DNA of 64,000 nt, from assembly GCF_004793475.1 (NCBI RefSeq), contig NZ_SRYZ01000013.1:1-64000 (forward strand). The letters are read 5' to 3'. Below, piece after piece: positions 24,467-33,615 of this stretch. Every line of letters starts with the position of its first letter. Within the stretch, counting starts at the first letter, position 1. The translations under genes and the position numbers were made by a program. This DNA comes from Bacteroides muris (ex Afrizal et al. 2022) (GTDB lineage Bacteria > Bacteroidota > Bacteroidia > Bacteroidales > Bacteroidaceae). Under the pieces are notes generated by a model, which saw only the letters and a program-made list of their open reading frames with translations, was not told the DNA's origin and ran no database searches.

Positions 24467-26413
24467 TTATAGCAATAGCAACAGTATCAGTGCCAGCGTG
24501 CCCAGCAAGAATACAAATGTATATTGCTGGATGCGTCCGCTCTGCAGACCGCGTATCTCGTCACTGATAGCCTCGGCACTCCAGGCAAGGAAGTTGAAGA
24601 AGCCGTCCACCACATGGCGGTCCCACCAGGCGATGGGGCGGCAAATGCAGCCGAAGATGATGCGGTGGGTGACGAACTGGTAGGCCTCGTCCAGATAGAA
24701 GCGGTGGTAAGCAGCCGTCCACAAGCCTTTGAAACGGCGTGCCAGCGCATTGGCAACGGGCTGCCGGCTACCTGCATAGATGTAGGTGGCGATGGCGATG
24801 GAAATCACTGCTGCGACAATACTCGTACCTGCCACACTCCAATCCCGATGGATGCTATATGTCGTGCCGTTGGCAGAGATGAAGTGGCCGAAAGGAATGA
24901 AACCGGCGACTATCGTAACTACAGCCAAGAGCATCAGGGGCAGGGTCATCGCCAGCGGACTCTCGTGGGGGTGAGGCACGTGGCTGTCGCTTACATCGCT
25001 TGCCGACTGTTGCCCGGGCGCTAAGCCTCCGCTTGCCGACTTTTGTCCCGGCTCCGAGCCGGCCCAGAAGATACCGTAGTAGAGGCGGAACATATAGAAT
25101 GCTGTCATACCTGCAATCACTGTCATAATCCATCCCATGGTGGAACTGAACCGGAAGCAGGCCGTCAGGATTTCATCTTTGGAGAAGAATCCTGAGAACG
25201 GCGGGATGCCTGCGATGGCGAGACACGCGATGAGGAATGTGATATGCGTGACGGGCATATACTTCCGCAGTCCGCCCATGGCAGACATCTCGTTACTGTG
25301 TACGGCATGGATGATGCTGCCCGCTCCGAGGAACAGCAATGCCTTGAACATGGCGTGTGTGAACAGGTGGAACATGCTTGCCATGTAGCCCAGTCCTCCT
25401 TCGTGCGGGTCGGCTGATGTACATACCCCCAGCGCCACCATCATGAAGCCGATTTGGGAGATGGTGGAGAATGCCAGTACACGCTTGATGTCGCTCTGCA
25501 CACATGCCACACTGGCGGCATAGAATGCCGTGAAGGCTCCTACGTATGCCACGATGTGCAGCACGCCGGGAGCATATTCTATGAACAACGGGAACATGCG
25601 TGCCACCAGATAGACACCTGCAACTACCATTGTAGCGGCGTGAATTAGTGCACTGACCGGCGTAGGGCCTTCCATGGCATCGGGCAACCAAATGTGCAGC
25701 GGGAACATGGCACTCTTTCCGGCACCACCGATGAACATCAGTCCCAAGGCAAGCGGAATCATTGCCGCCCCCCCCTTTGCCAGCGCCATCTCACTGGGGC
25801 TGAAGGTGTATGTACCGGCATAATATCCATAGACAAGGATGCCTATAAGGAACCCCAGGTCGGCAAAACGGGTAACAATAAACGCTTTCTTCGAAGCGGC
25901 AATGGCTGCGGGCTTCGTATAGTAGAAGCCAATCAGCAGATAGGAGGATACGCCCACCAACTCCCAGAAAAGATACATCTGGAAGATGTTCGTTGCAACT
26001 ACCAGTCCGAGCATGGACATGGTGAAGAGTGATAGGAAGGCGTAGTAGCGCTGGAAACCGCGTTCGCCCTTCATGTAGCCGAAAGAGTATATGTGTACCA
26101 GCAGCGAAACGGTGCTGATGACCACGAGCATCATGACCGAAATCGGGTCGAGCAGAATGCCCATGTCGATGCTGAGGCTTTCTGTGAAGGGCAGCCATTT
26201 GAAGTTATAGGGCGTCAGTGTCTCGTACGTACCGTCGGCAAGGCGGGGAGCGCTGAAGTACATTCCTGCGGTGAGATAGGAAAGCACTGCGACCACACCC
26301 AATGCCACAGTTCCGATAAGTCCGGCAGTGCGGTGTGACATCCATTTACCTCCAAGCCCCAGAGCGAGGAAAGAGAGGAAAGGGAGTAGAAGGATTAATA
26401 TTGTATATTCCAT
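24467..26413 (-). CDS. nuoL: Complex I subunit L, distal proton-pumping subunit
   Basis: 648 residues from the ATG at 26413; an upstream TTG at 26431 would add six residues but lacks support. NuoL is the distal pump with a long lateral helix. Landmarks: FLFWELVGVSSYLLIGFYY, FPLHIWLPDAMEGPTPVSAL, VACVQSDIKRVLAFSTISQI and AIAGIPPFSGFFSKDEIL. Between the late membrane helices (about residues 455-490) there is a hydrophilic insert containing an 11-residue near-duplication, PGQKSASGGLA then PGQQSASDVSD, encoded by 22-bp repeats at 24997-25018 and 25030-25051. This segment is likely a solvent-exposed loop. Confidence 0.96.
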   Translation of the reverse strand: MEYTILILLLPFLSFLALGLGGKWMSHRTAGLIGTVALGVVAVLSYLTAGMYFSAPRLADGTYETLTPYNFKWLPFTESLSIDMGILLDPISVMMLVVISTVSLLVHIYSFGYMKGERGFQRYYAFLSLFTMSMLGLVVATNIFQMYLFWELVGVSSYLLIGFYYTKPAAIAASKKAFIVTRFADLGFLIGILVYGYYAGTYTFSPSEMALAKGGAAMIPLALGLMFIGGAGKSAMFPLHIWLPDAMEGPTPVSALIHAATMVVAGVYLVARMFPLFIEYAPGVLHIVAYVGAFTAFYAASVACVQSDIKRVLAFSTISQIGFMMVALGVCTSADPHEGGLGYMASMFHLFTHAMFKALLFLGAGSIIHAVHSNEMSAMGGLRKYMPVTHITFLIACLAIAGIPPFSGFFSKDEILTACFRFSSTMGWIMTVIAGMTAFYMFRLYYGIFWAGSEPGQKSASGGLAPGQQSASDVSDSHVPHPHESPLAMTLPLMLLAVVTIVAGFIPFGHFISANGTTYSIHRDWSVAGTSIVAAVISIAIATYIYAGSRQPVANALARRFKGLWTAAYHRFYLDEAYQFVTHRIIFGCICRPIAWWDRHVVDGFFNFLAWSAEAISDEIRGLQSGRIQQYTFVFLLGTLALILLLLL

Positions 26414-26471
26414 ATATACTATGTTTATCAATTATTACTATTCAAGAAACATTGCTTGACGGCTTTTGCTC

Positions 26472-26780
26472 TTACCATTTCATCTTATCCAGTTTGTTCA
26501 CCTGGATGCTGCGGATGTTACGGTAGATGTTGATCATGATGGCAATGGCCACAGCCGTTTCGGCGGCCGAGATGGCGATGGAGAATAAAGAGAAGAAATA
26601 TCCCTCCAGGCCTCCGGGAAACAAGAAACGGTTGAACACCGCGAAATTGATGTCCGTGGCATTCAGTATCAGCTCGATGCTGATAAGTATCGCCAGTGTG
26701 TTGCGGCGGGTGAAGAATCCGTAGATGCCTGCGAAGAACATGATAGCCGAAACTATCAGATAATATTCCATGTGTATCAT
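26472..26780 (-). CDS. nuoK: Complex I subunit K
   Basis: 102 residues, three membrane helices. The conserved glutamates of the proton path are visible in ISIELILNATDINF and in FSIAISAAETAVAIAIMI. MrpC-like subunit of the membrane arm. Starts five bases after the end of nuoJ, consistent with tight coupling in the operon. Confidence 0.96.
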   Translation of the reverse strand: MIHMEYYLIVSAIMFFAGIYGFFTRRNTLAILISIELILNATDINFAVFNRFLFPGGLEGYFFSLFSIAISAAETAVAIAIMINIYRNIRSIQVNKLDKMKW

Positions 26781-26785
26781 AATTC

Positions 26786-27298
26786 CTATCTTTTACGTGC
26801 TATTAATAATCCGCCTACGATACATGCCAACAATAGTATGCTGACAGCTTCGAAGGGAAGCAGATAACCATATTTGTCACCGCTCAGCATGTGGTGGCCG
26901 ATGGTTTTGATGTTCACCTCCAAAGGTTCCACGTCGGTGGTGGCAATGAATTTATGCTTTAAAGTGATGAATACTACGATAATGGCACCGCCCACGGTGG
27001 CACCCAGTCCGGCAAGGAATCTGCTGCGCTTTAACTTTTCAATGATATCGCCTTCGCCACTGGTAAGTAGTATGGAGAAGACGTAAAGTACCACGATACC
27101 GCCTGCATAGACCATAATCTGCACGGAGCCGAGGAAGGTGTAACCCAGCAGGAAGTAGATGCCTGCCGTACCGAAAAGCACGAACAGCAGGTAGGTGGCT
27201 GAGCGCACCATGCGGTGAGTCGTTACCGTCAAAATGGAAAATACGGTGATAAAAGCCGCAAGGAAGTAGAATACTACTGTTTCAAGAGTTATTTCCAT
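26786..27298 (-). CDS. nuoJ: Complex I subunit J
   Basis: 170 residues, five membrane helices. The conserved stretch FTFLGSVQIMVYAGGIVVLYVF is reduced here to YTFLGSVQIMVYAGGIVVLY, which contains the pi-bulge helix region of the family. C-terminus VSILLLACIVGGLLIARKR. Lies between nuoI and nuoK in the usual order. Confidence 0.95.
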   Translation of the reverse strand: MEITLETVVFYFLAAFITVFSILTVTTHRMVRSATYLLFVLFGTAGIYFLLGYTFLGSVQIMVYAGGIVVLYVFSILLTSGEGDIIEKLKRSRFLAGLGATVGGAIIVVFITLKHKFIATTDVEPLEVNIKTIGHHMLSGDKYGYLLPFEAVSILLLACIVGGLLIARKR

Positions 27299-27328
27299 GT
27301 TGTTTAATTACAAATTACTATTTACGAA

Positions 27329-27832
27329 TTACTTTGTTGTCTCTTCTTTGGGAGCGGTTGTTTTCTTTTTTTCTTCTACGTGGCTGCCCGGACGGTTCAG
27401 TGTGATGACCAGTTTCGTGCGGTCGAACACTGCATGCTCAAAGTTCTGGTCGAACGTGATGGCATCGTGAGGGCAGGCATTTACACAGAGTTGGCAGAAC
27501 ATGCACGAACCGAGGTCATACTCGTACTTTGCCAGTATCTTCTTTTTCTTGCCGTCTTCCGTTTCAACCATCTCTCCGGTCACCTTGATGGTATCGTTGG
27601 GGCAAGCCATCTGGCACAAGCCGCAAGCCACGCACCGATGCTCATTTTCGTCATTATGGCGCATGGTCAGCGTGCCACGGAAACGGTCGGAGAGTTTCAA
27701 TGTCGCGCGGTTTTCCGGATATTGTTCGGTGGTCTTTTTGCGGCAGAATACGATCATGGTGGTTTTCATGCCTGTCAGCAGAGAGGTGATGCCATGTATG
27801 AGTCTGCCGATATAAGAGTGATTGTCTTTCAT
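27329..27832 (-). CDS. nuoI: Complex I subunit I, 2x[4Fe-4S] ferredoxin-like
   Basis: 167 residues with two [4Fe-4S] motifs: CVACGLCQMACP and CMFCQLCVNACP. It carries electrons through the N6a/N6b clusters to NuoB. The N-terminal helix (SLLTGMKTTMIVF) anchors to the membrane. The C-terminal tail is lysine/threonine rich (EEKKKTTAPKEETTK) and longer than usual. Because nuoE, nuoF and nuoG are absent, NuoI may be close to where the electron donor docks. Confidence 0.95.
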   Translation of the reverse strand: MKDNHSYIGRLIHGITSLLTGMKTTMIVFCRKKTTEQYPENRATLKLSDRFRGTLTMRHNDENEHRCVACGLCQMACPNDTIKVTGEMVETEDGKKKKILAKYEYDLGSCMFCQLCVNACPHDAITFDQNFEHAVFDRTKLVITLNRPGSHVEEKKKTTAPKEETTK

Positions 27833-27889
27833 TATTTTTATCTTTATTGAAATTGTCCGTAAGGAAATCTTGCTCCGGTGCTACACCGG

Positions 27890-28966
27890 TTAGAAATGCA
27901 ACTTGAATACTACAATTAATACCATCAAAATCAAGTTCACCATGGAGATGGGTACCAGGTACTTCCACTCCAGATTCAGAATCTGGTCGATACGCAGGCG
28001 GGGGAAGGTCCACTTTATCCACATCAGCAGAAAGACGACAAAGAAGGCCTTTCCGAAGAACCATATGAATCCAGGGATGTAATCCATCATTGCGTTGAAG
28101 CCGTCCAGGCCTGCGATGTGGAGCGGCATCCAGCCTCCTAAAAAGATGGTGGCGGCCACGGAAGCTACGATAAACAGATTTAAATACTCTGCCAGATAGA
28201 AGAAGCCGAAGCCCATACCACTGTACTCCGTGTGGTATCCGGCTGTCAATTCACTCTCGGCTTCGGGCAGGTCGAAGGGACCACGGTTGGTTTCCGCATT
28301 TCCGGCAATGAGGTAGATGATGAAGGCTATCAATGCAGGGATATGTCCTTTGAAGATGAACCAGCTGTCAGCCTGTCCTTCTACGATTTCGGAGAACTGC
28401 ATGGTTCCCATCAATACCACCATTGTCAGTATGCTCAATCCGCAGGACAATTCGTAACTGACAATCTGCGCACCGCTTCGCATGGAGCCAATCAGCGAGA
28501 ATTTGTTGTTGGAACTCCAGCCTGCCAGCAGGATACCCACTACGCCGATGCTCGACGTAGCCAGCAGGAAGAAGGCTCCTACATTGAAGTCCAATACCTC
28601 CAATCCCTTGTTGACGGGCAAGCAGGCAAATGTCAGGAAAGAAGCGATGATTACCATGAACGGTGCCAGGTTGTAGAGGAACCGGTCAGAGAATTTCAGG
28701 TCAATGATTTCCTTTGTCAACATCTTGATGACATCGCAAGGCACCTGGAGCAATCCCCATTTCCCTACGCGCATCGGACCGAGGCGGCATTGGAAAAAGG
28801 CGCATATCTTACGCTCCATGTAAATCAGGATGATGGCAAGCACGGCATACATCAAGATGATGCATACGCCAATCACCACGCACTCGAGGAATATCGCCAG
28901 ACCTTCCGGCATCAGGGAAGTCAGCAACTGGTGTATCCAGTTGGTTACTATACTAAAGTCAAACAT
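27890..28966 (-). CDS. nuoH: Complex I subunit H, quinone-chamber membrane subunit
   Basis: 358 residues from the ATG at 28966, which lies one base after the nuoCD stop; a TTG at 28978 would overlap nuoCD. Eight to nine membrane helices. Landmarks: [21 protein letters not shown] (quinone-cavity loop), [20 protein letters not shown] (acidic E-channel) and [17 protein letters not shown]. It links the peripheral and membrane arms. Confidence 0.96.
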   Translation of the reverse strand: MFDFSIVTNWIHQLLTSLMPEGLAIFLECVVIGVCIILMYAVLAIILIYMERKICAFFQCRLGPMRVGKWGLLQVPCDVIKMLTKEIIDLKFSDRFLYNLAPFMVIIASFLTFACLPVNKGLEVLDFNVGAFFLLATSSIGVVGILLAGWSSNNKFSLIGSMRSGAQIVSYELSCGLSILTMVVLMGTMQFSEIVEGQADSWFIFKGHIPALIAFIIYLIAGNAETNRGPFDLPEAESELTAGYHTEYSGMGFGFFYLAEYLNLFIVASVAATIFLGGWMPLHIAGLDGFNAMMDYIPGFIWFFGKAFFVVFLLMWIKWTFPRLRIDQILNLEWKYLVPISMVNLILMVLIVVFKLHF

Positions 28967-28967
28967 A

Positions 28968-30557
28968 CTATCTATCAATATCTGGTACTACATAATCCAA
29001 TGTTCCGCCAATGGCAATAAGGTCGGCGATTTTAGCTCCGCGGCAAATGGTGTTTACGGTCGATACCAATGGCAAGCCCGTACTGCGGAAATGCAGGCGG
29101 TAAGGCATCTTGTCGCCGTGGCTTTCGAGGAAGACGCCGAACTCACCGCGGCTGCCTTCCACGGCTGCATAATAAGTGCCTTCCGGTACTCGGATAATTG
29201 GTTTCATCTTTTCCTGATAGGCTCCTTCCGGGATGTTGTCTATCAGTTGCTCGATAATCTTCAAGCTTTCCAGAATCTCATCCATACGGATAAGGTAGCG
29301 TGCCCATGAATCGCCTTCGGTGCGGACGATTTCTTTGAAGTCCACCTTGTCATATACGGCATACGGCATCCGCTTGCGCACGTCGCACGCCCATCCGCTG
29401 GCACGCCCCGTACCTCCGGTGGCTCCGAAGGCAATGGCGTCTTCCCGTGAGAGTATGCCTACGCCTTTCAGACGTTGCCGGGCAATGATGTTTCCGGTGA
29501 ATACATCGTGATATTCGTGCAAGATACCGCGAAGGTAGGGGATGAATTCTTTCACTTTCTTTACGAAGCCGGGAGCGATGTCTGCCTGCACACCTCCGAT
29601 GGTGTTATAGTTCATGATGAGGCGTCCGCCGCAAGTCTCCTCAAAGATGTCGAGTATCTTTTCGCGGTCGCGGAAACCGTAGAAGAAGGCGGTTAATGCC
29701 CCCAGGTCCATGGCAAGGCAAGAATAGAACAGCAAGTGGGAGTCTATTCGTTGCAATTCGTCCATGATGGTACGTATGTACTGTACGCGCTCGCTTACTT
29801 CCACGCCCATTGCCTTTTCGATGCACATGCACAAGGCATGGCGGTTCTGATGTGCGCCCAGATAGTCCAGACGGTCGGTCAAGGCCAAGGTTTGCGGATA
29901 AGTCAGACTTTCGCACATCTTCTCGATACCCCGATGGATGTAGCCGCAGTTGGCATCAATCTTGCTGATGTTTTCACCCTCCAATGACACGCGGAAACGC
30001 ATGACACCGTGTGTGGCAGGGTGTTGGGGACCGATGTTCACAACATATTCTTCATCACCGAATAGTTGTAGCTCTTTATTTTTAACGCTACCGTCCGGGT
30101 TCAGTTTCAACTCCGTGGTGGTATCAATAGTTTCTTCGTTGTCCATGCGCAACGGGTTGTCCTTCTCCGGATCGTTGTCTTTGCGCATGGGATAGCCTAC
30201 CCAGTCATTGCGCAGATAGAGGCGGCGCATATCCGGATGGCCGATGAAGACGATGCCGTAGAAATCGTAAACTTCGCGTTCATTAAAATCCGCAGCTTTC
30301 CAAATGTCGCTGACGGAAGGAAGTTCGGGGCATTCCCGGTTCAGAGTGGCGGTGCGTATTGCTACCCGTTTGCCGGTAACAGTAGACTCCAGCAGGTAGA
30401 CCACGCCAAGTCCACGGGGAGTGTCCGGTGCATCTTTTTCATCGGGCATTCCCCAGTCCATACCGCTGAGGCATTCCAGAAAGTCCATCTGTTCCTCTTT
30501 TCGCAGACGCAGCATCTCGTCGTGCAGGGCTGAGGGTTCTATGTATTTTATTTCCAT
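28968..30557 (-). CDS. nuoCD: Fused complex I subunits C and D
   Basis: 529 residues. Residues about 1-150 are NuoC-like ([20 protein letters not shown], then [17 protein letters not shown]). A linker (about 150-175) leads to NuoD ([31 protein letters not shown], the quinone-site region, and C-terminal [20 protein letters not shown] with a final D-R). NuoCD fusions are also known from enterobacteria. NuoD holds the quinone-binding tyrosine/histidine pair with NuoB. A 58-base gap of word-like repeats (GGTGATAATGTTGT/ACATTA...) separates it from nuoB. Confidence 0.96.
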   Translation of the reverse strand: MEIKYIEPSALHDEMLRLRKEEQMDFLECLSGMDWGMPDEKDAPDTPRGLGVVYLLESTVTGKRVAIRTATLNRECPELPSVSDIWKAADFNEREVYDFYGIVFIGHPDMRRLYLRNDWVGYPMRKDNDPEKDNPLRMDNEETIDTTTELKLNPDGSVKNKELQLFGDEEYVVNIGPQHPATHGVMRFRVSLEGENISKIDANCGYIHRGIEKMCESLTYPQTLALTDRLDYLGAHQNRHALCMCIEKAMGVEVSERVQYIRTIMDELQRIDSHLLFYSCLAMDLGALTAFFYGFRDREKILDIFEETCGGRLIMNYNTIGGVQADIAPGFVKKVKEFIPYLRGILHEYHDVFTGNIIARQRLKGVGILSREDAIAFGATGGTGRASGWACDVRKRMPYAVYDKVDFKEIVRTEGDSWARYLIRMDEILESLKIIEQLIDNIPEGAYQEKMKPIIRVPEGTYYAAVEGSRGEFGVFLESHGDKMPYRLHFRSTGLPLVSTVNTICRGAKIADLIAIGGTLDYVVPDIDR

Positions 30558-30615
30558 AATTATAAAAAAAGGTGGTAACGTTGTAAGGTGATAATGTTGT
30601 CACATTACTACTCTA

Positions 30616-31215
30616 TCACATTAGTATTTCCTCTTCCGGCTTTTCTTCTTTTCTGTTTACTCCACCGAAGTATTTCTCGATTTTCACTTTACGTTGCAAT
30701 TGCATCATGCCATAGTAGAATGCCTCCGGACGGGGAGGGCAACCGGGAATGTAGACATCTACAGGCAGAATCTTGTCCACACCGTTCACCACATGATAGG
30801 ATTTCTTGAACGGGCCTCCACTGACGGCACAGCCGCCTACGGCTATTACATATTTGGGGTCGGCCATCTGGTCGTAAAGACGTTTCAGAACGGGAGCCAT
30901 CTTATTGGTTATTGTTCCGCAAACCATAATCATGTCTGCCTGGCGCGGGCTGGCGCGGGCTACCTCGAACCCGAAGCGAGCCATGTCGTAGCGGGCTGCA
31001 CCGAGAGCCATGAATTCGATACCGCAACAGCTGGTTGCAAACGTAAGAGGCCACAGCGAGTTGCTGCGTCCCCAGTTGACGAAATCGTCCAGTACGCCAA
31101 GGGCGACATTGGCGCCTCCGGCATTAAGTTCCCGAACCAGTTTCTCCAACGTTTCGTTGTCTGTAAACTCTTCATAAGGGATAGATTTGATTTTCGGTTT
31201 CTTTGTTACTTCCAT
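30616..31215 (-). CDS. nuoB: Complex I subunit B, [4Fe-4S] N2 cluster
   Basis: 199 residues. The four N2 cluster cysteines are visible: the tandem pair in [14 protein letters not shown], one in [13 protein letters not shown] and one in [15 protein letters not shown]. The N2 cluster passes electrons to quinone. It overlaps the end of nuoA by ten bases, a sign of translational coupling. The C-terminal tail [13 protein letters not shown] is variable. Confidence 0.96.
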   Translation of the reverse strand: MEVTKKPKIKSIPYEEFTDNETLEKLVRELNAGGANVALGVLDDFVNWGRSNSLWPLTFATSCCGIEFMALGAARYDMARFGFEVARASPRQADMIMVCGTITNKMAPVLKRLYDQMADPKYVIAVGGCAVSGGPFKKSYHVVNGVDKILPVDVYIPGCPPRPEAFYYGMMQLQRKVKIEKYFGGVNRKEEKPEEEILM

Positions 31216-31556
31216 TCCAAAGCTCCTTTCCTCCAGGCATAAGCAAGGCCCAGAATCAATATAATCAGGAAAAATAAAATGCTGAAAAGTCCTGCCACAC
31301 CAAGCTCACGGGTGATGACTGCCCAAGGGAACAGAAATACCGTTTCCACTTCGAACATCAGGAACAAGATGGCAAACAGATAGTAACCTACCCGGAATTG
31401 CATCCACGATTTACCGCGGGTAGGGATACCACACTCGTACGGCTCCATCTTCTGTGCATTGTACGAACGGGGTGCTATCGCATTGGAGAGCGCGATGACG
31501 ATACCCACGAAAGCGATTGCCGTCAATAAGACGACCACTAACAAAGTAAAGTTCAT
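31206..31556 (-). CDS. nuoA: Complex I subunit A
   Basis: 116 residues with three membrane helices. The family core is seen: [23 protein letters not shown] followed by [20 protein letters not shown], with the loop cysteine and acidic residues near the quinone chamber (segment given in two parts: [15 protein letters not shown] and [14 protein letters not shown]). First nuo gene; upstream is a 111-base gap and then a small secreted-protein gene on the same strand, with no promoter consensus in the gap. Confidence 0.95.
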   Translation of the reverse strand: MNFTLLVVVLLTAIAFVGIVIALSNAIAPRSYNAQKMEPYECGIPTRGKSWMQFRVGYYLFAILFLMFEVETVFLFPWAVITRELGVAGLFSILFFLIILILGLAYAWRKGALEWK

Positions 31557-31667
31557 AAACCTGATAAGATTTTAGATATATAATAATAGATACATCGCAC
31601 CGGAGGACAAAACCTCTGATTTGTTGTCCGGCGAGGTCAGGGGCAAGCGTCTGCGCTTGCAGGCCTT

Positions 31668-32039
31668 CTAAATGATAATCTTTCTTAGCCCGAACACGTA
31701 ATAATTCGCGTCGGGTACGGGATGAGGAGACAGATTCAACAAACGGTCGCATTCCGGTGCATAGGCATGCTGCTGCATCTTGTAGATGTACATGCGCAGG
31801 AGTACGCTTTTGTTGGTTGGTACTTGCGTATGGTCTACATGTTCTATGCAGAGGGAGTTTGGTGAAAACAAGTCGTAGAACTTCTGGACTGCTTGTTGGG
31901 TGGTAGGAGCTTGTGACAGCGTACAGCATTCTGCTTGTCGGGTGGCAGGAACGCACAAAATATCTGCAGCTCCGGTTGCACTGTCGTGCAATAGGGCTGC
32001 AAAGATTATGATTAAACAGTATTTAATGCATTGCTTCAT
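31668..32039 (-). CDS. Small secreted hypothetical protein ahead of nuoA
   Basis: 123 residues with a likely signal peptide (basic MKQ, then CLIIIFAALLHDSATGA). The mature part holds four or five cysteines (ILCVPATRQAECC, NSLCIEH, PECDRLL), which could form disulfides in the periplasm. No family is recognised. It has a -7 box upstream, and there is none between it and nuoA, so it may be the first gene of the nuo transcript. An overlapping frame on the same strand is a shadow. Confidence 0.55.
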   Translation of the reverse strand: MKQCIKYCLIIIFAALLHDSATGAADILCVPATRQAECCTLSQAPTTQQAVQKFYDLFSPNSLCIEHVDHTQVPTNKSVLLRMYIYKMQQHAYAPECDRLLNLSPHPVPDANYYVFGLRKIII

Positions 32040-32064
32040 ACCACAATTCTCTCTTTCAAGGACG

Positions 32065-32072
32065 CAAAGATA
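32065..32072 (-). promoter_or_regulatory. -7 box for the secreted protein/nuo operon
   Basis: CAAAGATA on the plus strand is TATCTTTG on the minus strand, 26 bases before the ATG at 32039. A -33 element is not convincing. Confidence 0.5.
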
Positions 32073-32142
32073 TAATAAGTATTGTTCAATTTGCTATCCC
32101 CGCATAACAAAAAATGATTATTTTTACACTTTTTATCCTAAA

Positions 32143-33594
32143 TCAATTCCGTTTCCAGAAATCCGGTGTGAAAAGCAGCAGTACGGTAAATAACTCAAGA
32201 CGACCCAGAAGCATTAAAAAGGATAACAGCCATTTAGCTGCATCGGGCAGGGCATTCCACGAATAGGCAGGTCCGGTTTCACCCAATCCGGGTCCCATAT
32301 TACCGATACTGGAAATGACGCAGCCCATTGATTCTTCAGCCCCGACACCCATAGCCATCATGAGCAGTGTGCCGATGACTATAATGGAGATATAAATAAA
32401 ACAAAAAGCCAGTACGGTGGAGACAATGGAGGGAGAGATTACCTGCTTGTTTATCCGTACCGGAAGTATGGCATTGGGGTGTAGGATGTGTTTGAACTCG
32501 TTTCGTGAGACTTTGGTAAGAATTACCATACGTATACACTTCAAGCCTCCGGTGGTACTGCCTGCACACGCTCCCATCAGCATGATGATGGTAAGCAGCC
32601 CCCACAAGACGGGTGTCCATTGCATATAGTCATCTGTCGCAAAACCGGTGGAGGTCTGGAGGGAGATTACCTGGAACAAGGATTTGCGGAAGGATTCTTC
32701 CATCCCCATGGGACTGGTATAGTAAAGCACGATGGCTATGACGGCAGTGAAGAGCACAACTGAACCGAAATAGAATTTCAGCTCGGCATTGCCGATGAAC
32801 TTCTTGAATTTCCGGTTGACGAACAATAATAGCAAGGTGAAGTTGATGCCGGAGATAAACATGAAAATGGAGATGACATATTCTATATAAGGAGAATTGT
32901 AGTAGGCAACGCTGGCCTGCTTGGTGGAGAAGCCACCGGTACCGGTAGTGGCAAATGCATGGCAGATACTGTCGAACCAGTCCATACCTCCAAGCATCAG
33001 CAGACCGACAAGCAGAGCGGTTATGCCGGCATAGATACTCCAAATCCATTTGGCGGTGATACCGATACGGGGATGAACCTTGTCATGTGTAGGGCCGCTT
33101 GCCTCGGCGGCGAACACCTGCAGGCCACTGACTCCGAAGATGGGAAGCACTGCAATGGTGAACATGATGATTCCCAAGCCGCCAATCCACTGTGTCATAC
33201 TGCGCCAGAACAGTATTCCATGAGGAAGTGACTCGATGTCGTCCAAGATGGTGGCACCCGTACTGCTGAAACCGGACATGGTTTCGAAGAATGCATTGGC
33301 AATGTCGGGTATGTATCCGCCTATATAGAAAGGCAGCATTCCGAAAAGAGAGAATGCCACCCAGGCAAAGCTGACCAGTACATATCCGTCACGGCGCGTC
33401 AGTTGCCGTTCACCTCCCTTGCCGAGAGCCGCCAGCAATAAGCCTACCCCTGCTGTGATGCCTCCTGCTTTCCAGAAGTCGAGCATATCGCTTTCTCTGT
33501 AGTAGAAGGACACGCCCGAACAGACCAGAAACATGACTGTTTCCAGCAATAGCAGAATACCGATAATCCGTATGATTGTCTTGAAGTTAATCAT
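32143..33594 (-). CDS. trkH: Trk potassium uptake membrane subunit
   Basis: 483 residues with about ten to twelve membrane helices. Four pore-loop filters of the TrkH/KtrB superfamily can be found, for example ETMSGFSSTGATIL, FATTGTGGFSTKQAS, LQTSTGFATDDYMQW and SIGNMGPGLGETGPA. It conducts potassium across the inner membrane and is gated by the nucleotide-binding TrkA, encoded 21 bases upstream on the same strand. The C-terminus (GRLELFTVLLLFTPDFWKRN) is typical. Confidence 0.95.
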   Translation of the reverse strand: MINFKTIIRIIGILLLLETVMFLVCSGVSFYYRESDMLDFWKAGGITAGVGLLLAALGKGGERQLTRRDGYVLVSFAWVAFSLFGMLPFYIGGYIPDIANAFFETMSGFSSTGATILDDIESLPHGILFWRSMTQWIGGLGIIMFTIAVLPIFGVSGLQVFAAEASGPTHDKVHPRIGITAKWIWSIYAGITALLVGLLMLGGMDWFDSICHAFATTGTGGFSTKQASVAYYNSPYIEYVISIFMFISGINFTLLLLFVNRKFKKFIGNAELKFYFGSVVLFTAVIAIVLYYTSPMGMEESFRKSLFQVISLQTSTGFATDDYMQWTPVLWGLLTIIMLMGACAGSTTGGLKCIRMVILTKVSRNEFKHILHPNAILPVRINKQVISPSIVSTVLAFCFIYISIIVIGTLLMMAMGVGAEESMGCVISSIGNMGPGLGETGPAYSWNALPDAAKWLLSFLMLLGRLELFTVLLLFTPDFWKRN

Positions 33595-33615
33595 TTACCA
33601 ACTACTCATTCTCAA

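Noticed and set aside
31411..31956. 181-residue minus-strand frame overlapping nuoA
   Set aside because: It overlaps both nuoA and the small secreted protein in other frames and has the composition of a shadow frame.
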